The notes beneath the pieces were generated by a model. It did not search any database, was not told the origin of the DNA, and worked only from the letters and a program-made list of their open reading frames with translations. From Tillus elongatus (Eukaryota; Arthropoda; Insecta; Coleoptera; Cleridae), in NCBI GenBank assembly GCA_964006375.1, contig OZ023265.1, forward strand, positions 8,619,660-8,683,659: a stretch of DNA of 64,000 bases, read 5' to 3'. Shown one piece after another: positions 21,224 through 29,035 of the stretch. The stretch's first letter is position 1. Each line of letters opens with the position of its first letter. Both the position numbers and the translations under genes were made by a program.

Positions 21224-21499
21224 CCTAGAGGGTGTTGTCAGGATGCTTGCGCTCCAGAACCGCTCGCTCAATGTTGGGCAATGGCGGCACCTGGAGACGG
21301 CAGGAGGACCTGGGGCTTGGAGTCTGGTCTTCTCGGTGGGGCCCGGAGTGGCTCGCGAGCTGAACGGGCAAGGCTGGCGGCTGTATTTCGAGTTGGTAAC
21401 TCTGAGTGTAACCAGAGTTCCGACATGGAGTGCGGTCGCCTCCGCCCGGCCCGCGGCGGGCGCGTAGACGTGCTCTTACCAGAGGAGGTCTCCGCCCGG

Positions 21500-21916
21500 G
21501 CGACGTCGCGATTAAATTCGGGGGGCTACTGCGGGTGGGCCAGATCAACCTACAGCATAGCCGGGACGTCACTGGGGAGCTGGCAAAGCTCCTCGCAGGC
21601 GGAGTTGTGTTGATCCAAGAGCCTTATGTGTATAGGAAGCAAGTGAGAGGGCTTGGAGGAATCGGCTTCAACATCCTAGTTGGTGGCGAAGCAGAGGAGG
21701 AACAACCTAGGACATGCATACTGGCGTCGAGGGATCTGGACGTGATGTTGCTGCCGCAGCTCGGGTCCAGGGACGCCACAGTAGCTGTCCTGGAGTATAA
21801 GGTGAGTAATATAAGGCTTAAGGTTATGATGTGCAGCCTTTGTATTCCCTACTATCGACGGGGGCTGCCTCCGTCGGAGGAATTTGTGCGTATCGTCGAT
21901 TTCGCGAGGGAACATG
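21500..21916 (+). pseudogene. LINE ORF2 endonuclease, 5' part, cut by the Polinton-like insertion
   Basis: The frame reads LLRVGQINLQHSRDVTGEL, VVLIQEPYVYR, and on to FVRIVDFAREH, with the conserved N and E of an APE-type endonuclease. The insertion falls at 21917. If the element and one AACATG are skipped, the same frame continues at 32172 through the conserved LIIG strand into a D-A-N motif, broken only by one TGA. That supports a clean single-event insertion. Confidence 0.8.
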
Positions 21917-22367
21917 AGTAGATAGTGCGACACCTGGGACCATCCCCTCCACTTTTTACTGCGCATGCGCGTGACGTCATGCGCATGCGCTGACCTGCGC
22001 AGACCTGTGACAGTTGACAGCTGACCTGTCAGATTTGACAGGTGTCAAATGTCACTGACCTGACAGCTGTCAACGTCAGCTGTCACCTGACCTGACATGT
22101 GTCAACGTCAAATGTCACCTGACCTGTCAGATGACGTCACAAGCATTCCAAGATGGCTGACCTGTCATAGACAGTCGCAACCCGGGTTCTCTCTATGGAA
22201 CTAACCTGAGATGACGTCACAAGCATTCCAAGATGGCTGACCTGTCATAGACATCTGCAACTCCGGGGTTCTCTCTATGGAACTAACCTGAGATGACGTC
22301 ACAAGCGTTCCAAGATGTCTGACCTGTGTGTCCATAGATATCTACAAGTCAGGTCTCCATGTGTGTA
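21917..22367 (+). repeat. Left terminal inverted repeat of the Polinton-like element
   Basis: It starts AGTAGATAGTGCGACACCTG and pairs with the right end at about 31763-32165. It contains many ACCTGACA/GACAGCTGTCA words and two GCGCATGCGC blocks around a TGACGTCA. An approximately 81-bp unit (ATGACGTCACAAGC ... CTAACCTGAG) occurs twice (22131, 22212) plus a partial third (22293), against one plus a partial at the right end, so this arm is longer. Confidence 0.92.
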
Positions 22368-22620
22368 TTTGAAGAATACCATCTGTCTGATTGTTTATTA
22401 AGGTTATGTATGTATGTGTTTATTAAGGTTAGGTGTTCGTATACAGACTGATTACCAAGCCATTTTGATTGTTTATTAAGGTTATGTTTGTATTTGTTGA
22501 TTAAGGTTATGTTCGCACACACACACACTACTGTCTGTATTTGTTTATTAAGGTTATGTTCACACACGTGTTGATTACCAGTCATATGATTGTTTGTTAA
22601 GGTTATGTTTGTATTTGTTA
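22368..22620 (+). repeat. Left subterminal TTATTAAGGTTATGT repeats
   Basis: At least five spaced copies of a TTTATTAAGGTTATGT-like word lie here, with another near 23170. The same word occurs inverted (ACATAACCTTAATAAA) about eight times at 31580-31760. Confidence 0.85.
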
Positions 22621-23764
22621 TTTGAATGCAAACAGAGATAATACAAGATTGTACTTACATACAACAAGAGACGTCAGCCTTCTTTCACAGCTTAATACAC
22701 ACACTACTGAACAGGTGTCTTCTGTGTTGAGGATACAGACAGACAACTGATTGCCATTGTTAAAGCTTGTACATGCTGTTTAACAAACACGTCATGACAG
22801 TTCAAAGTCTTTGCTTAGACTGAGAAGACAGAGGTATGTAATAACACAGACAAACAGACAACTGATTGCCATTGTTGAAGCTTGTACATGCTGTTTAACA
22901 AACACGTCATGACAGTTCGATGTCTTTGCTTAGACTGACAGATGCATGTGTATTTGAAAGAAAAGCATTCGCCTGAACTTAGATTTGAACCCACGAACCT
23001 CGAATCGGCCATAGACAGCTTTCTCAGATATACACTGTCCCTAAACCAATAGCTCCACAGACACACACGTTAAAAGTTTGTTCGCTGTTGTATATATAAA
23101 ACAAAAGCCAGTTGTTGTTTACATATGAGGTTAGGTGTTCGTATACATGTTGATTACCAATCATCTGATTGTTTAGTAAGGTTATGTTTGTATTTGTTAT
23201 TTGAATGCAAACAGACATAATAAGAAGAGTGTACTTACATACAGCAAGAGACGTCATCCTTGTTTCACGACTTAACACATACTGAACAAGTGTCTCTGTC
23301 TCTTGTATTGAGGAAACAAACTGATGTAAGAGAGAGAGGCCTTACAAAGGATAAACAACGTTTTACAGTTGTTAACCTTGATCCTGTTTGAGCTTGTCTG
23401 TGTATCTGTTTAATATACACAAGAGAGAGGCCCTCTTAAAGGTAAACAACCTGTCAGTTGATGACCTTGGCGAATGTTACCTTGTGTTATATCTGTTGAA
23501 TCACCCCATGCAGTTGTGTTTGAGCTTGTCTAGAATACAGACATAACCGAAAGGATGACATCATAACATTATTTGTGTTTGTAGAAAAGGCCCCTGCTCA
23601 CATCTTAAATCGTTCCTATTTCCCATAAGATTCTATGTATTTTAGCCTAATATATAGCTTTTGACACGGTTTCCCATAAGAAACAACGTATTTGTAGACA
23701 CATACACATTTAGTAAGGTTTATGTAAAAACAAATTTAGTTTTAAAAACGGTTATTGTGGCAGC
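22621..23764. other. Left non-coding region of the Polinton-like element
   Basis: No open frame of note. Two near-copies of a block containing GTACATGCTGTTTAACAAAC and ACGTCATGACAGTTC lie at about 22766-22802 and 22883-22920. The same block is inverted at 30310-30480. A pol III-like unit lies at 22982-23056. Confidence 0.6.
22982..23056 (-). ncRNA. tRNA-like unit with B box, left subterminal
   Basis: The minus strand reads an A-box-like segment (GGAGCTATTGGTTTAGG, near 23056-23041) and a B box GTTCAAATC (22990-22982). Spacing is near that of a tRNA gene. The clover-leaf stems are poor. Its inverted partner is at 31182-31244. It may be a tRNA-derived relic or a pol III transcript. Confidence 0.3.
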
Positions 23765-23765
23765 A

Positions 23766-23811
23766 TATATAAAGTGGCTACACACACTCTTAAGCTCATT
23801 CATAATTCAGT
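23766..23811 (+). promoter_or_regulatory. TATA/Inr of the KilA-N gene
   Basis: TATATAAAG at 23766-23774 is followed by possible initiators TCATTC (23797) and TTCAGTT (23806). The first ATG after them is 23865, which decides the start of the gene. Confidence 0.6.
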
Positions 23812-23864
23812 TTTCGTTGAGAAAAGACGTGCTTCAGTTTACTCTACCCAAAATCTGTTTCAAA

Positions 23865-24800
23865 ATGGCTACATTAAGTGATGTGTGTTACCAGCAAATT
23901 AAAGACAACTTCTGGTATGGTCTATTTGGAGACTTTCAACTTATTATCGATAAGAACACTGGTTATTTTAATGCAACTAAACTGTGTAAAACTAGTAATA
24001 AAAAATTATATCATTGGATGGAAAATAAGAAAACTAAAGAGTTGATTGCCTATTACAACAGTCGGCTTAAGGAACAATTGGGTTATCGGAATACCGAAAA
24101 GCCAAATATTCCAACCGAAGGAGCCCACTTAGAGTCGCTTCCAAAGGGTCGAAATACCAATACCCTAAAAATGGACGCAGCATCTCAAGTAACACCAGCA
24201 ACAGCTACATACGTATTAAACATTGGTGGAGCGCTCGCTGAAAACGACACGATATCTGGTACATATGTGTGTAAAGATTTGATAGTAAATTTGGCTTGCT
24301 GGATATCCAATCAGTTCTATGACAAATGCAACCAAATTATTTTTGATTTTTTCCTAAACGAATTTGATCAGAAATACAAGGACAACCTAGATGCGATTGA
24401 AGTAAAATTAATGGAGATAAATGATGAGGTGCAACGTATGCGAGAAACAAATGCTAAAGTCACAGAATATCTTGAAGATATATCCCCAAAGCCAAGTAAC
24501 CTGGGAAAAATAAGTGTGTTTGGTTTACTTGCAAGAAACGAGAAAGACGCCCCCTATCCATATCATGCCGTAAGAACACAAAAGAAAAGTTTCCCCAGGG
24601 CTGTGAGGAACTTTAAAAATAAACACCCCGACGCCCAAGTGATCCTAAACAAGCTGTACGATCCAAATTCAGTAAATCTCTTTAACAGAATAAAGAGTGA
24701 AGTGAAATACCTTACAGCACATAGAAACAACCTACGTATAGCAGATGTACCACAAGATAAGTTTGTTCAGGATATTATTGCTTTAAGACATACTTTTTAA
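23865..24800 (+). CDS. KilA-N domain protein, 311 aa
   Basis: ATG 23865 is the first start after the TATA box, and upstream in-frame codons lie in the promoter. Residues about 15-70 form a KilA-N-type DNA-binding domain (WYGLFGDFQLIIDKNTGYFN, then ATKLCKTSNKKLYHWM). It continues to about 150 (TYVCKDLIVNLACWISNQFY), a pattern known from poxvirus, baculovirus and phage KilA-N/Bro-type proteins. A short coiled-coil-like stretch follows (EVKLMEINDEVQRMRETNAK, about 190-210), then a C-terminal block (NEKDAPYPYHAVRTQKKSF ... NLFNRIKSEVKYL) like those attached to KilA-N in large DNA viruses (DUF3627 type, from memory). Poly(A) signal AATAAA lies 12 bp past the stop. It faces the DUF8207 gene tail-to-tail. 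A regulatory or DNA-binding role for this virus-like element is inferred. Confidence 0.85.
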   Translation: MATLSDVCYQQIKDNFWYGLFGDFQLIIDKNTGYFNATKLCKTSNKKLYHWMENKKTKELIAYYNSRLKEQLGYRNTEKPNIPTEGAHLESLPKGRNTNTLKMDAASQVTPATATYVLNIGGALAENDTISGTYVCKDLIVNLACWISNQFYDKCNQIIFDFFLNEFDQKYKDNLDAIEVKLMEINDEVQRMRETNAKVTEYLEDISPKPSNLGKISVFGLLARNEKDAPYPYHAVRTQKKSFPRAVRNFKNKHPDAQVILNKLYDPNSVNLFNRIKSEVKYLTAHRNNLRIADVPQDKFVQDIIALRHTF

Positions 24801-24811
24801 TTGTATTACAA

Positions 24812-24848
24812 AATAAAAACACATTAATTTTAACAAAGACTTTTATTT
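24812..24848. terminator. Convergent poly(A) signals
   Basis: AATAAA at 24812-24817 on the plus strand serves the KilA-N gene. AAATAAAAG on the minus strand (24840-24848) serves the opposing DUF8207 gene. Confidence 0.7.
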
Positions 24849-24978
24849 GATTCTAAGTACAAGTATGTAAACTCTTTGTTGGAATACATTTATAGAATTA
24901 TTAACATTAGATGGTTCAGTGTTGCGTTGGTGCTGTTGTTGTTGTTGTCGTCGGTGTCTCTTCATGGCTGTGGGCTTA

Positions 24979-26148
24979 CTAGGTGATAACACTAGCTTCT
25001 TTTAGTTCTTCCAAGATTGACTGAATTTCGTTGTTATGAGCAGTATTACCTGCAACTTGGGAAGCCACTAAAAGTCTAAGTCTGTCAACCAACTCGTTTA
25101 TGTCATTCCAATACACATAGGCTATTTGTTTGTTATTTTGTATCATATAGTTGTTGGTGCTGATGTTGTTGTTAGGGCTCATGCCGTTGCTATCGCTGCT
25201 CTTATCACTCTGAGTTTTAAGTTCAGTCTTTTGTTTTTTGTTAAGATGTCTGTCGGTGCTGTCGTCATCGTCTTCCTCGTAGGTGTAACCAAAACCTTGA
25301 GGTGTTGAGGATCTACGACCTCGTGGATTTATCACTGGTTTTATTAGAGTCAGATACTTTTCAGAGGAACAACCCTTGGTTCGTGCGTTAGGATCATAGT
25401 TCATTTTATGAACACTAGTTGCTTCTAGAATATCTCTATAGTGTTGAAGATCATCATAGGTATACCCTCTAGGTGTTTTCATAAATATCAATTCTAGCAA
25501 ACCTTGTGTTTGCGGGTATCTCCTTTGGCCCAGTTGAATCTCAGCATCAGTAAAGTCCAAGTGTTTGTTGCCAAGACTCCAGCTACCAGTATCTTTAGCG
25601 TAGCGAGCACCATACGTTTGATCAATAGTAGCAAGCCTCGGTGGTTCAGTAAAATACTTGTCTACATAATATCGAACTCGGTCAGGATATTGCTCCAAAA
25701 ATTCTTGATATGCAGGGTTGGTTGTGACAGTTTGTAGGTCTGCCTCAAGCTCTTCAAATGTTGGGATGTCCTCATCGGAACTTGTCGCCTCAGCCTCTTC
25801 CCTTGGTTCAGCTTCAAAAACTTCATGGTCTTTAAGGAACTGTACTTGGGGTTTCGTTTCTGGTATATCGACTTCGTCTTTGATTTGTTCAACCTTTGGT
25901 GGTTGCGATGGCTGTTGCTGCTGCAGTGCTGCTGTGTTTTTAGATATTTCACTTAGGGGCTCAACAAGTGGTTTATATAAACGTTGCAGAGCATCATCAT
26001 TCTCAGCTCTGTTAAGTTTAAGCATTAAATGTTTTTTTCGAATATTGTCAGCAAGTTGTAAAATCCTTTTCTTAACTTTTCGCTCTTCCTTACCCAACAC
26101 TTCCATTGTGCTACAACTGTTTTTGGTGTTACCAGTCGGTCTAATCAT
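24979..26148 (-). CDS. DUF8207-type protein, 389 aa
   Basis: An uninterrupted frame from ATG 26148. The N-terminal part is a basic coiled-coil-like region (KEERKVKKRILQLADNIRKK), followed by a Gln/Pro stretch and an acidic segment (ATSSDEDIPTFEELEADL). A central domain at about 165-270 (YGARYAKDTGSWSLGNKHLD, GLLELIFMKTPRGYTYDDLQ, HYRDILEATSVHKMNY) is of the kind I know as DUF8207, found in arthropod virus-like mobile elements. The C-terminus (YWNDINELVDRLRLLVASQ ... NNEIQSILEELKEA) is a helical tail common to such proteins. No function is known to me. Its place beside the packaging ATPase suggests a virion or assembly role. A 13-bp repeat array lies just upstream. Confidence 0.75.
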   Translation of the reverse strand: MIRPTGNTKNSCSTMEVLGKEERKVKKRILQLADNIRKKHLMLKLNRAENDDALQRLYKPLVEPLSEISKNTAALQQQQPSQPPKVEQIKDEVDIPETKPQVQFLKDHEVFEAEPREEAEATSSDEDIPTFEELEADLQTVTTNPAYQEFLEQYPDRVRYYVDKYFTEPPRLATIDQTYGARYAKDTGSWSLGNKHLDFTDAEIQLGQRRYPQTQGLLELIFMKTPRGYTYDDLQHYRDILEATSVHKMNYDPNARTKGCSSEKYLTLIKPVINPRGRRSSTPQGFGYTYEEDDDDSTDRHLNKKQKTELKTQSDKSSDSNGMSPNNNISTNNYMIQNNKQIAYVYWNDINELVDRLRLLVASQVAGNTAHNNEIQSILEELKEASVIT

Positions 26149-26241
26149 TTGTTTGAGCGATACAGGTTGTGTGGTGGTTTAACATATACTGACTCTGTCA
26201 CGGTACATGCCTTCTTATTTATCACGATGTCCGGCTGTCTT

Positions 26242-26748
26242 GTTAGACAGCTGTGTTAGACAGCTGTGTTAGACAGCTGTCTTAGACAGCTGTCTTAGAC
26301 AGCTGTGTTAGACAGCTGTGTTAGACAGCTGTGTTAGACAGCTGTGTTAGACAGCTGTCTTAGACAGCTGTGTTAGACAGCTGTCTTAGACAGCTGTCTT
26401 AGACAGCTGTGTTAGACAGCTGTGTTAGACAGCTGTGTTAGACAGCTGTGTTAGACAGCTGTGTTAGACAGCTGTCTTAGACAGCTGTCTTAGACAGCTG
26501 TCTTAGACAGCTGTCTTAGACAGCTGTGTTAGACAGCTGTGTTAGACAGCTGTGTTAGACAGCTGTGTTAGACAGCTGTGTTAGACAGCTGTGTTAGACA
26601 GCTGTGTTAGACAGCTGTCTTAGACAGCTGTCTTAGACAGCTGTGTTAGACAGCTGTGTTAGACAGCTGTGTTAGACAGCTGTGTTAGACAGCTGTGTTA
26701 GACACCTGTGTTAGACACCTGTATGACAGCTGTGTTAGACAGCTGTCT
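26242..26748. repeat. 13-bp palindromic minisatellite, about 38 units
   Basis: The unit is (G/C)TTAGACAGCTGT, almost perfectly periodic, with G- and C-type units interspersed irregularly. Where a C-type unit follows, AGACAGCTGTCT forms a 12-bp perfect palindrome. The last few units carry CACCTG variants. The array lies between the ATPase stop and the DUF8207 start, both on the minus strand. Its 10-bp core GACAGCTGTC also occurs in both terminal repeats. Confidence 0.97.
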
Positions 26749-26764
26749 GTCCTGTCTACCATTG

Positions 26765-27460
26765 TTAGAATAATATATATCTATCGAATCCTTTTCTATA
26801 TCGACCTTTGTGTACATCGTTTTCCTTCACAATCACCAACACACCATACTTATTATCTTTCCAGCATTGGTGGCAGATAGTTTTAAATTGTTTAAAGTCC
26901 ATATCGGTGGTTACATGATCGTCGTACACATGTTTTAAATTGGTTTCATCTTGCTTGAATAACACAATAACATTGGTGTTGTCACGTACCAGATGCTTGG
27001 GTATTCGTGTATATGTTTGACAGAGATAGAATGAATCAATATTCTTATGTCTGCCCATACTGAAGTATGCTCTTATTTTATCTTGTTTGTCACAAGCTAC
27101 ATCATCAAATATAAACACAGAGTTGTCCTTGGCATCTGCCGGATCTAATATTTCATCGTTTTCTCTATAAGGATAGTAACCAACACCTTTTGTGGCATTC
27201 ATCACCTCCTTTAACATCTTGTATTTCGGTTGATACAGAGACTTTGAATACACATACACGTTATCAAATTTTAAACCGTTTGCTTCAAACAATAAACTCA
27301 GCATGACATTAGTTTTACCACAACCACTCGGACCACATATGATACAGCGAACGGTGTTTGGAAAGAGAGGACCATGCCTCAGTTGTTGTTGAGCTGTGTC
27401 CGTAACAACATCGTCTATATTTGTAATGGGTAAGGCAGAAGCGTGTTTGCTGGTACGCAT
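26765..27460 (-). CDS. A32/FtsK-HerA-type DNA-packaging ATPase, 231 aa
   Basis: ATG 27460. Walker A GPSGCGKT at residues 43-50 and Walker B VFIFDD at 115-120. Then FSMGRHKN (133-140) and SFYLCQTYTRIPKHLVRDN (143-161), the C-terminal signature of the A32-type packaging ATPases of Polintons, adintoviruses and poxviruses. Its length is normal for that family. It should pump the element's DNA into capsids. The gene is transcribed divergently from the 27620 gene, across a 159-bp spacer with TATATATA near 27500 that could serve both strands. All motif residues are present, so the enzyme is probably active. Confidence 0.93.
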   Translation of the reverse strand: MRTSKHASALPITNIDDVVTDTAQQQLRHGPLFPNTVRCIICGPSGCGKTNVMLSLLFEANGLKFDNVYVYSKSLYQPKYKMLKEVMNATKGVGYYPYRENDEILDPADAKDNSVFIFDDVACDKQDKIRAYFSMGRHKNIDSFYLCQTYTRIPKHLVRDNTNVIVLFKQDETNLKHVYDDHVTTDMDFKQFKTICHQCWKDNKYGVLVIVKENDVHKGRYRKGFDRYILF

Positions 27461-27619
27461 CTTAACTTAAACTAAACTATATTTTTTGGGTGTGTATGTA
27501 TATATATGAATGCAAGTGAGACACCCAGTCAGTATGCATGTTGGTGTCACAGAGTGAGGGTTGTTATTAACAAAGACAGATACAGGTTTTGCTGAAACGT
27601 TGCTAGCGTTACAAACACC
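27461..27619. promoter_or_regulatory. Bidirectional promoter region
   Basis: 159 bp between divergent starts. A TATATATA run lies at about 27499-27506. On the plus strand an arthropod-type initiator (CAGTCAGT) follows about 25-30 bp later, near 27526. On the minus strand the same run lies about 40 bp before the ATPase ATG. Confidence 0.55.
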
Positions 27620-28129
27620 ATGAAAGTTAACAGAAAACTTGATGAGGGGTTTTATGTAATCAACTCGAAGCCAAAGAAGAAGGTCCCCTTTAAAAACATA
27701 CTAAGTCTGATTGAGGAAGTTATAAAAGATAGAAACCTTATTCCAACAGCGAACGCCGTGTTTGATATAGCTCATACAATCGTTAGAAACATTGGTGGAC
27801 GTAAGAATGTGCAGAAACCTCGAGTTATTCCAATACCTAAAAGTGGAGGCTTCCTTCCGTTGTTGCCTCTTATATTTGGTGGGCTGTCAGCACTAGGAGC
27901 TCTGGGTGGCGGTGCTGCAGGTATTGCCAAAGCCGTAAACGATGCCAAGTCTGCGAAACAGAAACTAGAGGAGGAAGAACGACACAACAAAACAATGGAA
28001 GCCATCGCGATGGGTAGGAGAGGGAGTGGCTTGAAATTTAAGCCAAAATGCAAGAGACTGGGCAAAGGCATGTATCTCAAGAAACAGCGCTACGGTTATG
28101 GGTTGTATCTGCAAAAACCAATGCAATAA
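27620..28129 (+). CDS. Small virion-protein candidate with glycine/alanine hydrophobic segment, 169 aa
   Basis: ATG 27620 to TAA 28127. Residues about 74-105 (GGFLPLLPLIFGGLSALGAL) are a Gly/Ala-rich hydrophobic stretch, then an alpha-helical charged segment (AVNDAKSAKQKLEEEERHNK). A basic Gly/Tyr-rich C-terminus follows (RYGYGLYLQ). This architecture recalls the small membrane-lytic or core proteins (adenovirus VI/X-like) encoded next to capsid genes in Polintons and adintoviruses. That likeness is in layout only. An AATAAA overlaps the stop codon (28125-28130). Membrane penetration or DNA condensation is inferred. Confidence 0.7.
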   Translation: MKVNRKLDEGFYVINSKPKKKVPFKNILSLIEEVIKDRNLIPTANAVFDIAHTIVRNIGGRKNVQKPRVIPIPKSGGFLPLLPLIFGGLSALGALGGGAAGIAKAVNDAKSAKQKLEEEERHNKTMEAIAMGRRGSGLKFKPKCKRLGKGMYLKKQRYGYGLYLQKPMQ

Positions 28130-28161
28130 AAGACTGAAACAGTAGCCTGTGTGTATCAGTC

Positions 28162-28872
28162 ATGGCGCACACCTTTGTGTTGAAAGACCGCAGCTCCCAT
28201 CTGTCGTCAGACTACCATCCACCAATTGTTTTGGATGGTAATTATGCTGTTGCCTTGATAGGCTTTCACACCTACAACAACATACCCAACATCTATGAAG
28301 GTAAAAACAAATTTCATGTAAAAGAAGGAACCGGTTGGCGAACCATCACGATACCCACCGGTGCTTATGAAATAACACACTTGGAAGAGTTACTTCAAAA
28401 TGAACTTGTTGGTGCTACAGCAACACACGAACAAAAGCAACAGGCTCTGATTCTGAGACCTAATCCGAACACCATCAAATGCAGACTAAAGTGTTATACA
28501 AATGTCAGTTTTGAATTTGATGGTTCGATTGGGCGAATGTTGGGCTTTTCAAAACAAGTTCTTCAGCCGGACACCTTTTATGAATCTGATTTACCTGTTG
28601 ATATAGTGGATGTTAGACAGATTCGCATCGAAACCAATATTGTGTCTGGTTCCTATTATAACGGACAACCCTCACATACGCTGTATGAGTTTGCTCCGAT
28701 GGTTGATCCTGGCTACGCAATCGACATAGAACCTAAAAATTTAATTTACTTGCCGGTGAACAAGCAAGAGATTTCCAATATAAGCATCGACATCGTCGAC
28801 CAAGATTCAGTTCCTGTCAACTTTCAAGGTGAAGAGGTGTCTGTTCGCTTGAAACTTATAAAAGTTGCTTAG
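28162..28872 (+). CDS. Minor capsid (penton-like) protein, 236 aa
   Basis: ATG 28162 sits directly after an Inr-like TATCAGTC. The sequence is beta-rich, with no membrane segment. Features shared with Polinton/adintovirus penton candidates (from memory) include the N-terminal NYAVALIGFHTYNNIPNI and the central GRMLGFSKQVLQP. The length suits a single jelly-roll. It lies immediately upstream of the major capsid gene, as in other Polintons. The frame is intact. Confidence 0.75.
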   Translation: MAHTFVLKDRSSHLSSDYHPPIVLDGNYAVALIGFHTYNNIPNIYEGKNKFHVKEGTGWRTITIPTGAYEITHLEELLQNELVGATATHEQKQQALILRPNPNTIKCRLKCYTNVSFEFDGSIGRMLGFSKQVLQPDTFYESDLPVDIVDVRQIRIETNIVSGSYYNGQPSHTLYEFAPMVDPGYAIDIEPKNLIYLPVNKQEISNISIDIVDQDSVPVNFQGEEVSVRLKLIKVA

Positions 28873-28873
28873 T

Positions 28874-29035
28874 ATGTTGGTCTTCAAGGATATAAAAGCA
28901 AGTGCATCTACCACATCAAATTCAGTTGAGTCAGACACGTCAAAGGGTACGCTTCGTCCCGATAATATTGAGTTCCTGCAAAGCCTGGGTTATCATGTCG
29001 TCAAAACTAGAAATATTCAAAGAACCCGTGTTTGA
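28874..29035 (+). CDS. Candidate small overlapping ORF, 53 aa
   Basis: It starts one base after the penton stop (TAGTATG) and runs out of frame over the first 41 bases of the capsid gene. It reads MLVFKDIKASAST ... LRPDNIEFLQSLGYHVV. The NIEFLQSLG end resembles short conserved-looking peptides of such elements. However, the capsid promoter lies inside it, so it may be chance. Confidence 0.3.
   Translation: MLVFKDIKASASTTSNSVESDTSKGTLRPDNIEFLQSLGYHVVKTRNIQRTRV
28889..28923 (+). promoter_or_regulatory. TATA/Inr of the major capsid gene
   Basis: GATATAAAAGC at about 28888-28898 is followed 30 bp on by ATTCAGTTG (near 28920), an arthropod Inr. The first ATG downstream of that start is 28995, which sets the capsid start. 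Confidence 0.65.

Noticed and set aside
22982..23056. Functional tRNA gene
   Set aside because: A/B-box-like words are present but the acceptor and T stems do not pair; kept only as a pol III-like unit.
23661..23864. N-terminal extension of the KilA-N frame
   Set aside because: It contains the TATA box and likely start of transcription; the domain begins right after ATG 23865.
25718..26182. Plus-strand ORF of 154 aa, Ser/Cys-rich
   Set aside because: Antisense shadow of the DUF8207-type gene; no promoter and odd composition.
26242..26748. CRISPR-like array
   Set aside because: Units are contiguous 13-mers with no spacers; it is a minisatellite in an animal genome.
28902..28994. N-terminal extension of the capsid frame from GTG
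   Set aside because: No ATG upstream in frame, and the TATA/Inr pair places transcription inside it.
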